From assembly GCA_002708985.1 (NCBI GenBank), contig PAPS01000031.1:1-37816 (forward strand): a stretch of 37,816 bases of DNA, given 5' to 3'. Shown here one piece after another: positions 25,693 to 33,045 of this stretch (positions are counted from its first letter, which is position 1; the number at the start of each line of letters is the position of its first letter). The notes below the pieces were generated by a model. It saw nothing but the letters and a program-made list of their open reading frames with translations. It ran no database searches and was not told the origin of the DNA. The DNA is from Saprospirales bacterium (GTDB lineage: Bacteria; Bacteroidota; Bacteroidia; Chitinophagales; UBA8649). Position numbers and translations under genes: made by a program.

Positions 25693-27771
25693 ATGGCTAA
25701 TACGTTTACCGCAAGAGATACACTTAAGACAAAACTACTCGCAGCATTAGGTAGTGCTACCAGTGCAGATCAGATTGTTAAGTTATCTAGAACAATAGAA
25801 AAGGCAAATCTAGACGATGATGCGGATCTAGAAACTGCGTTGGATACAAAGGTATCTGCAATGGCGGATAGTGCTTCTACTGAAGATATTGAGAAACTTG
25901 CATTCGGTGTCAAAAAATTGAGAACTTCGGCTACCGCGACAGATCCAGTTTCCAGTATGATCCCAGAAGGTTCTAGTAATCTCTATGTAACTGACTCAAG
26001 AGTCAGAGGTTCATTCAGTGCATCTGGAGACTTATCTTATGATTCCGGAACTGGAGTCTTATCTTATACCGCACTACCAGATGCATTAACAGTTTATGCG
26101 ACAGTTGGGGATTTGCCCTTACCAGAAAATACTAATGTTGGTGCAAAGGGAATAGTTGAAGAGAATAAGAAACTTTATATTAACTCAGGATCTTCTTGGC
26201 TCAATGTAGGCCTTGTAGATCAGAAACCAAGTTTTACAACAACACCAGACGGTTCATATACATTGAGCCCAGGCGCAGATACAGTTATTACTCTCAATGC
26301 AACAGATCCTCAAGGAGATCCTATCACATTTTCTCATGTGGTATCTGCAGGATCTTTAGGTGGTTCTACAGTATCACAATCTGGTAATGTTTTCACGATC
26401 ACAGGAAGTTCTGATAGTAATGATACTGCTCCTTTCTCAATAACATTTAGAGCAAGTGACGGAACAAATATCACAGATGCAACTTCAGAATTCACAGTTG
26501 GTTTTGCAATAGATTGGTCTGCGTTTTCTTCTTGGAATACAACACATATAGTAAATCCAAATCCCGGCTACTCTACTTGGACAGACGATAATGACGGGAA
26601 CAAATTTGGTCGTACCGTGGCAATATCAGAAAATTATTTTGTTGTTAGTTCGGAAGAATGGTTTTCGCCAGGTTATCGTGGAGGAAAGCACTATCTCTAT
26701 GATATGTCAGGAACATTGTTGCATACGTTAGACTTTGGCGCAGCAAATTATTTTACATCAAATAATGGAAATATAACAAATGGTGAACGTAAATGTTTAA
26801 TACATGAAGGAAAAGGAATAGTCGTTGTAACCAGCAACCGGAAAAATGGTGGTAACAATCAGACTGTTTTAGATATCTATAGCATATCCACTGGTAATTT
26901 ATTGACAAGCTGGTTTGGTCTCAATTCCGTAACTGGAGGTAGAGCTGGAGATAGTATTATTATGACCGAAGACGGGAATACTCTTCTTTGGTCATCATAT
27001 GCTTTAAATTGGAGTAGTTCAACTTCTGGAGGGGCATATAAAGTAGATATGACCGACCCATCAAATCCAGTTCTAGGTAGTTTTATTTCTGGTAATGGTA
27101 AGTTTTCTGGTAGAAACATGGCAGTTAAAAATAATTGGTTGTTATATAGTGCTGATGGAACTTCTGGTCAAGCAGGACTCACTGAACCAGGCAGAGCAAA
27201 CCTATATAATTTATCAACACAATCAACATATCAAATTGATCCGCCAGTTCAGGCTCACTATGGAAATTTTGGTCTTTGTGTAGCCATTACCGATACTCAC
27301 TTATTAATATCTTCGCCAGGGAATGCAGGAACAGATAATGTTTGGGTTTTTGATTTCGATTCGACTGACGATAATGCTTCCGCTCCTACTGTCAAAGGTA
27401 AAATTTCTGGCGGGAATCACTTGCCCGGATACACAAATAATTTTGGCCAAGGAATAGAAGTTGGTGATGGCGCATTTTTTGTAACATCTAATGCAAACGA
27501 CGATACCATATGGTCTTATTCTTTCGACGCACTACCAACTGGTGGAACTGCAAACAGCGATCTTTCGGCAGCATACTTATCATCTTTGACAATATCAAAT
27601 CCAAATACTGATGGAGGTGATACTATTGATAGATTTGCATCCAATGGAAATGGGTCTTCTCGACATAACTTTGCGGTACACGGAACTAAAATAGTTGCTG
27701 GAGCATGGAGTGCTCAAGAGAGTGGGTATAACGGAAGCGGTGCAGCATACTTATTTACTGCAACAACTTAA
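25693..27771 (+). CDS. Fibre-array paralogue B2 with Ig-like domain and propeller (692 aa)
   Basis: ATG at 25693 uses AAAGGAG (25677-25683) at the end of the previous gene, so the two are co-translated. Residues 1-135 are the shared helical module with the B-type signature (SNLYVTDSRVRGSFSASGD, then LSYDSGTGVLSYTA). Residues 135-176 are the LP...LYINSGSSWLNV module. Residues about 177-272 are a cadherin/Ig-like domain of the kind common in marine phages (VITLNATDPQGDPITFSHVV). Residues about 274-692 are a propeller-like region related to the end of the 1726-residue protein, sharing VNPNPG, FGRTVAISENYFVV and LYDMSGTLLHTL. No enzyme motif or signal peptide is present. The likely role is a receptor-binding or decoration fibre, by domain type. 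Confidence 0.82.
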   Translation: MANTFTARDTLKTKLLAALGSATSADQIVKLSRTIEKANLDDDADLETALDTKVSAMADSASTEDIEKLAFGVKKLRTSATATDPVSSMIPEGSSNLYVTDSRVRGSFSASGDLSYDSGTGVLSYTALPDALTVYATVGDLPLPENTNVGAKGIVEENKKLYINSGSSWLNVGLVDQKPSFTTTPDGSYTLSPGADTVITLNATDPQGDPITFSHVVSAGSLGGSTVSQSGNVFTITGSSDSNDTAPFSITFRASDGTNITDATSEFTVGFAIDWSAFSSWNTTHIVNPNPGYSTWTDDNDGNKFGRTVAISENYFVVSSEEWFSPGYRGGKHYLYDMSGTLLHTLDFGAANYFTSNNGNITNGERKCLIHEGKGIVVVTSNRKNGGNNQTVLDIYSISTGNLLTSWFGLNSVTGGRAGDSIIMTEDGNTLLWSSYALNWSSSTSGGAYKVDMTDPSNPVLGSFISGNGKFSGRNMAVKNNWLLYSADGTSGQAGLTEPGRANLYNLSTQSTYQIDPPVQAHYGNFGLCVAITDTHLLISSPGNAGTDNVWVFDFDSTDDNASAPTVKGKISGGNHLPGYTNNFGQGIEVGDGAFFVTSNANDDTIWSYSFDALPTGGTANSDLSAAYLSSLTISNPNTDGGDTIDRFASNGNGSSRHNFAVHGTKIVAGAWSAQESGYNGSGAAYLFTATT

Positions 27772-27789
27772 TTTCAATAGGAAACAATA

Positions 27790-29133
27790 ATGCCAAATAC
27801 TAATTTAGAAAACTCAAAGATCAACATGAAGACTCGTATTAGAAATCGAGTCCAAGCTGGTCAGACACCAAGAGATCTAGGAAGACTTGCAAAGTCCGCT
27901 AGATTTGTGGGACTCACAGATGACGCAGAAGTAGAAACTGATATTGATACTCAGATGGCTGCTGCGATTCCTACTGCATCTATAGATGATCTAGTAGAAA
28001 TGTCTGAAGGTCTTGCAGAGTTGAGATCTGGCGCGGCGGATATGGGTAGAGTCAGTAATACAGATAACTTAACAGAAGGTGGAAATAAGTTTCTTAAGGC
28101 AGCAAATGTTCAACCGGCAATAAGTGTCTCTGGAGACTTGTCTTATGATAATGGTGTGGTTTCATACACCGCTCCTACTGCGGCTGCACTTCAAGTTGTC
28201 GCAACAGTCGGAGATCTTCCTACTGGTGCAAGTCCCGGCGATCAAGCAGTAGTTCAATCTAATAATAATTTGTATATTAGAACTGCAGACGGTTGGTATG
28301 CAACTGCGTTGATTAATACTGCTCCTAGTATATCGGGGAATGATGCGTCATATGAACTTGCGACAGATGGAACTCCTACAGTCATCACAATGACCGCAAC
28401 GGATCCAGAAAATGATCCAGTAACATTTTCATATGCAGTTTCTAGCGGATCTTTAGACGGAACTACAGTCGAACAAAACGACAATGTTTTCACTGTTACA
28501 CCACACGCATCCAATCCAGCAACATTTTCTCTTACATTCTCTGCGGATGATTCTGTGAATGTTGCAACAAGTTCCTCTGATTTTTCTCTTAATTTTGCTC
28601 CAGATTTTTCTGGTCATTCTTTGGAGTCTGGGCCCTATGGCTCTTACTATCAATGGGGCGGACTACCACTTGGTTCTTTTGATGAATATGATGCAATGGA
28701 TCACACCCAACAAATGAACTCAGGCCAACTTATCAAAGTGCAAGTAAACTCTCCCCGAATTAATTCTGGAGTAATAATAAACTTAGGGACGACTGCGACA
28801 TTAAAGGGGTTTGTCAGTAATGGCACATCTACAGGATTTGGATCCGGAGGGGGTGCTTACCCATTTGGCGGTAATAATAGGACATCAGTTTTTAATGTAG
28901 ATACCAATCAGTGGGAAGTTATTGATAACAAGAATAAAAATCAAAGAAAATATGGTGCTCCAAGTCTTATTACTGCTAATCAGTCTCCGTATGATACCGT
29001 CAATCAAGATCCGAATTGGCAGTATGGAGAAGCAGGAGTAAGAATTAATAAAATTAAAGTTGAAGCAAACGGGCCCGGGCCAAGTCCTTGGAGCTCAGGA
29101 TCTTCGCCAAGAGGAATATTTCTAATATTCTAA
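27790..29133 (+). CDS. Fibre-array paralogue B3 with Ig-like domain and unique C-terminus (447 aa)
   Basis: ATG at 27790 follows TAGGAAAC just after the previous stop. Residues 1-130 are the shared helical module (LGRLAKSARFVGLTDDAEVE), with the B-type end AISVSGDLSYDNGVVSYTAP. The module DLPTGASPGDQAVVQSNNN, LYIRTADGWYATAL follows. Residues about 176-269 are a cadherin/Ig-like domain (VITMTATDPENDPVTFSYAV) closely similar to that of the preceding paralogue. Residues 270-447 are unlike the others: Gly/Ser/Asn/Pro-rich, with TGFGSGGGAYPFGGNNR and an ending INKIKVEANGPGPSPW. This tail may be a distinct tip domain. It is the last member of the array and the unknown 339-residue gene follows. Confidence 0.8.
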   Translation: MPNTNLENSKINMKTRIRNRVQAGQTPRDLGRLAKSARFVGLTDDAEVETDIDTQMAAAIPTASIDDLVEMSEGLAELRSGAADMGRVSNTDNLTEGGNKFLKAANVQPAISVSGDLSYDNGVVSYTAPTAAALQVVATVGDLPTGASPGDQAVVQSNNNLYIRTADGWYATALINTAPSISGNDASYELATDGTPTVITMTATDPENDPVTFSYAVSSGSLDGTTVEQNDNVFTVTPHASNPATFSLTFSADDSVNVATSSSDFSLNFAPDFSGHSLESGPYGSYYQWGGLPLGSFDEYDAMDHTQQMNSGQLIKVQVNSPRINSGVIINLGTTATLKGFVSNGTSTGFGSGGGAYPFGGNNRTSVFNVDTNQWEVIDNKNKNQRKYGAPSLITANQSPYDTVNQDPNWQYGEAGVRINKIKVEANGPGPSPWSSGSSPRGIFLIF

Positions 29134-29152
29134 TGTTCGGATAATAATACAA

Positions 29153-29160
29153 TATAAATA
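29153..29160 (+). promoter_or_regulatory. T4-type late promoter TATAAATA, unusually close to the start codon
   Basis: An exact octamer ending only six bases before the ATG at 29167. With T4 late spacing the transcript would start at about 29166, next to the start codon. Confidence 0.65.
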
Positions 29161-29166
29161 TTCTTT

Positions 29167-30186
29167 ATGAAAGAATTGACGCTGAGTGAAGACTCAATAA
29201 ACTACTTGGATGATTATTACAATCTTGATGGCGAGAAGTTAACATCGAAATATGAATGTAACTTTCCCATCAAGGTTGATAATAATTTCGCATTCTCCCT
29301 CAACTATGACAACAAAGGGGGGTTCTGTATTGGAAACAAAAAAGAATCTCTTTTTTTCTATTCTCCAAATGACAAGATAGAGTATAAATATAGAACTCGT
29401 AATACTAATACATTTGGAACTTTTTTTCAAGAGAAACAAAAGACAAATACTTTTCCGATAGTATTCAATAATACTATATCACTTCTCAACTATAGTCACG
29501 CAAGAAAGAAAGCTTGGATTAATTCTTCTAGTCTTAAAATAGATTCTCTAGTAGAATCAAAGACTGCGATCTTTGGAAAGAGTTATTATAATTTCTTCAT
29601 CACTCAAAACGAAATAATAATTGTTTCTAATAATTTCCAATCCGCAAGAAAGATTAAATTAAGAAACAAAATCATCAAGAATGTAGAGATAGGAACTAAA
29701 GAAGAGAATAAGATCTCTCTGGTTATCAATACTAATCTCGGCGTGTGTATCTTTGATGTGTCTATCCCCAGATTTGCATTCAAATATAAGAAGTTCTTCT
29801 TTGGAGATTATGAAGTATCTATCAACTCAAATAACGAGATATTCTTATACGACAATCAGAGCTCTAAGTATACTAAATTAGATCACTATACATATTCTTC
29901 TAATTATAAGAACCAACGATTCTATCCGGTATGTCTGGGAAATAATGTATCGTATTTCTCTGAGAGACAGAATATATTGTTTGAAGAAGATCCGGATCTT
30001 GAGTTTAATGTCGAAGGTATGTTCTTCCAAAGAATGAAAGAGTTTCCTATGGAGGAATTTCCTGTCAATGCTCGTATAGAGAAGATAGATCTCAATGAAG
30101 AAACCTTCGAAAAACATCAAATAAACCTAGACTCTGAGGTTATTAAGTTTCCTTTTTACAAACCAAGAAAAAGAAGGAAATCCTAA
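29167..30186 (+). CDS. Hypothetical Lys/Asn/Phe-rich protein (339 aa)
   Basis: The ATG at 29167 has no Shine-Dalgarno sequence and sits six bases after a late promoter, so a leaderless mRNA is likely unless translation starts downstream or from read-through transcripts. The protein is rich in Lys, Asn, Phe, Tyr and Ile. It alternates short strands (FAFSLNYDNKGGFCIGNKK, NNEIFLYDNQSSKYTKL), possibly an irregular beta fold. It ends in a basic tail (KPRKRRKS) that could contact nucleic acid or acidic protein. Composition differs sharply from the Ser/Thr/Gly/Asp-rich fibre genes before it and from the neck genes after it. I do not recognise the family. In T4 the fibritin gene wac lies before gene 13, but there is no coiled coil here, so it is not fibritin-like. 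Confidence 0.75.
   Translation: MKELTLSEDSINYLDDYYNLDGEKLTSKYECNFPIKVDNNFAFSLNYDNKGGFCIGNKKESLFFYSPNDKIEYKYRTRNTNTFGTFFQEKQKTNTFPIVFNNTISLLNYSHARKKAWINSSSLKIDSLVESKTAIFGKSYYNFFITQNEIIIVSNNFQSARKIKLRNKIIKNVEIGTKEENKISLVINTNLGVCIFDVSIPRFAFKYKKFFFGDYEVSINSNNEIFLYDNQSSKYTKLDHYTYSSNYKNQRFYPVCLGNNVSYFSERQNILFEEDPDLEFNVEGMFFQRMKEFPMEEFPVNARIEKIDLNEETFEKHQINLDSEVIKFPFYKPRKRRKS
29383..29390 (+). promoter_or_regulatory. Internal TATAAATA octamer
   Basis: An exact late-promoter octamer inside the 339-residue gene. It could add transcripts for the neck genes, but may be chance in AT-rich coding DNA. Confidence 0.25.
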
Positions 30187-30189
30187 AAA

Positions 30190-30197
30190 TATAAATA
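30190..30197 (+). promoter_or_regulatory. T4-type late promoter TATAAATA for the neck-terminase unit
   Basis: An exact octamer 24 nt before the ATG of gene 13, just after the stop of the 339-residue gene. No further intergenic octamer appears until after gene 17, so it probably drives genes 13 to 17. Confidence 0.8.
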
Positions 30198-30218
30198 CTC
30201 TTATAGAATAGGAGTATT
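30194..30218 (+). promoter_or_regulatory. Hairpin covering the gene 13 ribosome site
   Basis: AATACTC (30194-30200) can pair with GAGTATT (30212-30218). The ribosome site AGGAG (30210-30214) lies partly in the right arm. Part of the left arm may lie upstream of the late transcript start (about 30203), so only longer read-through mRNAs would fold this way. Confidence 0.4.
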
Positions 30219-30221
30219 AGT

Positions 30222-30971
30222 ATGCCTGCAATATCCAGCAGAAGTGAATTCAAAGAATACTGTCTCAGAAAATTAGGCAAACCTGTAATCCAGATAAACA
30301 TAGCCGACGAACAAGTCGATGATCGTGTTGACGATGCGTTTGAGCACTATCGCGACTATCACTATGATGCGGTAGAAAAGGTTTATCTGAAACATCAAGT
30401 TACTCAGGATAATATCACAAACGGTTACATCGAACTTAACGATGCCATTGTTGGTGTCAAGAGAGTCTTGCCATTATTTGACAAAACCGATGGATATTCT
30501 AAAAGTTTCTTTGATGTCCGATATCAGATGCACCTTAACGAAATTTATGATCTTCAGAGCATGGAGTTGTTGACTTATGAACTTACACAATCACATCTTC
30601 AGTTAGTAAATGATATGATCACAGGAAGAGTGCCGATTAGATTTAATCGTCACCAGAATCGATTGTTCTTAGATATTGATTGGGAGGAAAGCCTAGACGT
30701 TGACGAATATCTAATTGTGGAAGTGTATCGTGTATTAGATCCGGATACTTATACGGATGTTTGGAATGATAGATGGTTGAAAAGATATGCGACTGCACTT
30801 ATAAAGAAACAGTGGGGGGAGAATCTATCGAAATACGAAGGAATTCAAATGCCGGGAGGCATGACATTTAGTGGAACAAGAATCTTGGACGAAGCAAACC
30901 AAGAGATAACTCAACTTGAGGAAGAGATGTCTACTAACTACGAATTACCTGTAGATTTCTTGGTAGGTTAA
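30222..30971 (+). CDS. gp13: Neck protein gp13
   Basis: This 249-residue protein is the head-completion/neck protein of T4-like phages; T4 gp13 is 309 residues. With gp14 it forms the neck that seals the DNA-filled head and receives the tail. Recognisable parts are the N-terminal SRSEFKEYCLRKLGKPVIQINIADEQ (shown here in part as FKEYCLRKLGKPVI), the acidic helix DDRVDDAFEHYRDYHYDA, and the C-terminal helix with WNDRWLKRYATALIKKQWG then LSKYEGIQMPGGM. The ATG at 30222 follows AGGAG at 30210-30214. The order gp13-gp14-gp15-gp16-gp17 is that of T4 and confirms the assignment. Gene 14 begins one base after the stop. Confidence 0.94.
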   Translation: MPAISSRSEFKEYCLRKLGKPVIQINIADEQVDDRVDDAFEHYRDYHYDAVEKVYLKHQVTQDNITNGYIELNDAIVGVKRVLPLFDKTDGYSKSFFDVRYQMHLNEIYDLQSMELLTYELTQSHLQLVNDMITGRVPIRFNRHQNRLFLDIDWEESLDVDEYLIVEVYRVLDPDTYTDVWNDRWLKRYATALIKKQWGENLSKYEGIQMPGGMTFSGTRILDEANQEITQLEEEMSTNYELPVDFLVG

Positions 30972-30972
30972 C

Positions 30973-31839
30973 ATGGCGGTCAATCAATATTTTAATCAGA
31001 CAAACTTTGCATCTGAACAAAATCTTTTGGAGGATTTGGTCGTTGAGTCTATTCAGATTCACGGTCAGGACTTTTATTATATAGAAAGAACTGAAGTAAA
31101 CTCTGATACTGTATTCAACGAAGCAACTCTAAGTGAATTCAATACTGCATATCTGGTAGAGATGCATATAGAAGATACGGATGGATTTGCTGGTGAAGGA
31201 GACTTCCTTTCTAAGTTCGGTCTTGAAGTACGAGATCAATTGAATGTTATTGTATCAAAGAAAAGATTCACAGAAGCCACAAGCAAAACAATCCCTCTAT
31301 CTGGAGACTTAATATATTTTCCTTTGGTTGATAGGTGTTTCGAGATTCAATTTGTCGAAGATGAAGTGCCATTCTATCAACTTGGCAAAATGTATGTATT
31401 CAGATTGACAACAGAGCTCTTCGAATACTCACATGAGTCATTCGATACTGGTGTTGCAGAGATAGATGATATCGGAACTGAGAATACGACATTCAGTGTA
31501 GACTTAACTTTTGGAACTGGAACTGGAGAATTCTCTGTAGGTGAGACTATCTATCAGGGAGCAGATCTTGCAAACGCAACCGCTACAGGAGAAGTAATCT
31601 CTTGGAACTCTGGAACCAATGTTCTGAGAGTTGGATCACTTACCGGAACATTCTCACAGAACACAAATACTATCGGTGCAACCTCTGGGGCTGAGTATCT
31701 CTTAGGTGCGACACAACAAATAACTTATATAGAAACAACAGAGAATGTAGTAGATAATAGTGGTGGATCAGATTTCTCTGGAACTGCTGATTCTGTTATT
31801 GACTTCTCAGTTACCAACCCATTCAGTGAGAGTTACTAA
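30973..31839 (+). CDS. gp14: Neck protein gp14 with C-terminal beta extension
   Basis: A 288-residue neck protein (T4 gp14 is 256) that works with gp13 at the head-tail junction. The conserved part is residues 1-160: NQYFNQTNFASEQNLLEDL, IHGQDFYYIERTEV, FLSKFGLEVRDQLNVIVSKK, and FELFEYS-type strands near KMYVFRLTTELFEYS. Residues about 162-288 form a Gly/Thr-rich beta segment (GEFSVGETIYQGADLANATA, GEVISWNSGTNVLRVGSLTG) of a type seen in other marine phage virion proteins. It is likely exposed on the neck surface. The TAA stop shares its last A with the ATG of gene 15, so the two are coupled. Confidence 0.92.
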   Translation: MAVNQYFNQTNFASEQNLLEDLVVESIQIHGQDFYYIERTEVNSDTVFNEATLSEFNTAYLVEMHIEDTDGFAGEGDFLSKFGLEVRDQLNVIVSKKRFTEATSKTIPLSGDLIYFPLVDRCFEIQFVEDEVPFYQLGKMYVFRLTTELFEYSHESFDTGVAEIDDIGTENTTFSVDLTFGTGTGEFSVGETIYQGADLANATATGEVISWNSGTNVLRVGSLTGTFSQNTNTIGATSGAEYLLGATQQITYIETTENVVDNSGGSDFSGTADSVIDFSVTNPFSESY

Positions 31840-32591
31840 TGTTAGGCATAACCCCACAATACAGAGGAACTCTTCGAAACTATATTATAGGATTCGGTTC
31901 TCTCTTTGATGACATAGATATCCAGAGAAAAGATTCTTCTGGAAATGTTACGAGCATCATAAGAGTACCACTTTCATATGGGCCTGCACAAAAGTATATC
32001 TCTAGGATTAACTCAGAGAGTAGTGATGTCGCGGTGGTTCTTCCTAGAATGAGTTTTGAAATATCTGGGATCAGTTATGACTCAGGAAGAAAACTTAATA
32101 AGATGTCTGGATATACTGGTGCTCATACTACAGAAGGAAATAAAACATTTGTCTACAATCCAGTTCCTTGGGATATATCTTTGACTCTTTCTCTATTAGT
32201 AAAGAATGCAGAAGACGGCACACAGATATTAGAACAGATACTTCCCTTTTTTACTCCTTCCTTTATAGTGCCTATAAAAGAAGTAGAAGAATTAGATATC
32301 GTAAGAGATACTCCGGTCATATTGGATTCAGTAGATGTTCAAGACACATATGAAGGAGACTATTTAACAAGAAGAGTTTTAGAGTGGACTTTAGGTTTCA
32401 CTCTCAAAGGATATCTATATGGTTCTCAGGACAACAAGAAGACAATCAAAAAGTCAACTGCGAAGATTGTCAATATAGATACAAACAGAGATTTTTCACA
32501 TCAAGAGTATGAGGTAGATCCTACTACTGCTACAGAACTTGATGATTATGGATTTAGTGCAAGTATAACAGAGTTTAATAATGAAGACTAA
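31839..32591 (+). CDS. gp15: Tail sheath stabiliser / tail terminator gp15
   Basis: A 250-residue protein (T4 gp15 is 272) that forms the hexameric ring at the head-proximal end of the tail, fixing the sheath and tube ends and joining the neck. Typical features are the N-terminal YRGTLRNYIIGFGSLFDDID, the motif IRVPLSYGPAQKYISRI, the segment RMSFEISGISYDSGRKLNKM, and NPVPWDISLTLSLLVKNAED. It starts on the last base of the gp14 stop codon and its final 11 bases overlap gene 16, so translation of the neck, terminator and packaging genes is linked. Nothing unusual in length or composition. Confidence 0.95.
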   Translation: MLGITPQYRGTLRNYIIGFGSLFDDIDIQRKDSSGNVTSIIRVPLSYGPAQKYISRINSESSDVAVVLPRMSFEISGISYDSGRKLNKMSGYTGAHTTEGNKTFVYNPVPWDISLTLSLLVKNAEDGTQILEQILPFFTPSFIVPIKEVEELDIVRDTPVILDSVDVQDTYEGDYLTRRVLEWTLGFTLKGYLYGSQDNKKTIKKSTAKIVNIDTNRDFSHQEYEVDPTTATELDDYGFSASITEFNNED

Positions 32592-33045
32592 AAGTGTGGA
32601 CGAAAGGCTCAACGATTTTCTTGGAATCGAAAATGAGATAAAAGAAACATCTCAAGAGTTAGTTGTGAAAGCTAATAATGATATACAAGAATATCAGGAA
32701 GAGAAAGACGAGCAACGTCAAAGAGATATTGAGAATGATTATGATTTTCATCGTCACAATTTACATGACTTGGTAGAGAAAGGTCAGGACACACTGAATA
32801 ATCTCATCGAACTTGCAAAACAAAGTGAACATCCAAGAGCATACGAAGTGGTGGGTCAGTTGATGAAAACTACTGGAGATCTCACAAAAGATCTTATCGA
32901 ACTTCAAGTCACTATGAATAAGATACAGAACACAAAAGAAGGTGGGCCTAGTAAGGTAGTAAATAACAATGCAGTCTTTGTAGGTAATACAAATGACTTA
33001 TTAGAAGTTATCAAAGGTAAGAACAGAGTTATAGATCATGAGTGA
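32581..33045 (+). CDS. gp16: Terminase small subunit gp16
   Basis: A 154-residue protein (T4 gp16 is 164) placed directly before the large terminase. In T4, gp16 forms rings on concatemeric DNA and regulates gp17 ATPase and nuclease activity. The sequence is charged and helical, with a predicted coiled core (NDIQEYQEEKDEQRQRDIEN and DTLNNLIELAKQSEHPRAYE, then GQLMKTTGDLTKDLIELQVT) typical of the central oligomerisation domain. A short C-terminal segment (NNNAVFVGNTNDLLEVIKG) may contact gp17. The start at 32581 overlaps gp15 by 11 nt and the stop overlaps gp17 by eight (ATGAGTGA). Sequence identity in this family is low, so synteny carries much of the weight. Confidence 0.92.
   Translation: MKTKSVDERLNDFLGIENEIKETSQELVVKANNDIQEYQEEKDEQRQRDIENDYDFHRHNLHDLVEKGQDTLNNLIELAKQSEHPRAYEVVGQLMKTTGDLTKDLIELQVTMNKIQNTKEGGPSKVVNNNAVFVGNTNDLLEVIKGKNRVIDHE

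Noticed and set aside
18382-29133. Diversity-generating retroelement acting on the fibre array
   Set aside because: No reverse transcriptase, template repeat or accessory gene is seen in the window; the repeats are explained by protein domains.
29167-30186. Fibritin (wac) by position before gene 13
   Set aside because: No coiled-coil heptads and no fibritin-like C-terminal motif; composition is Lys/Asn/Phe-rich. Position alone is not enough.
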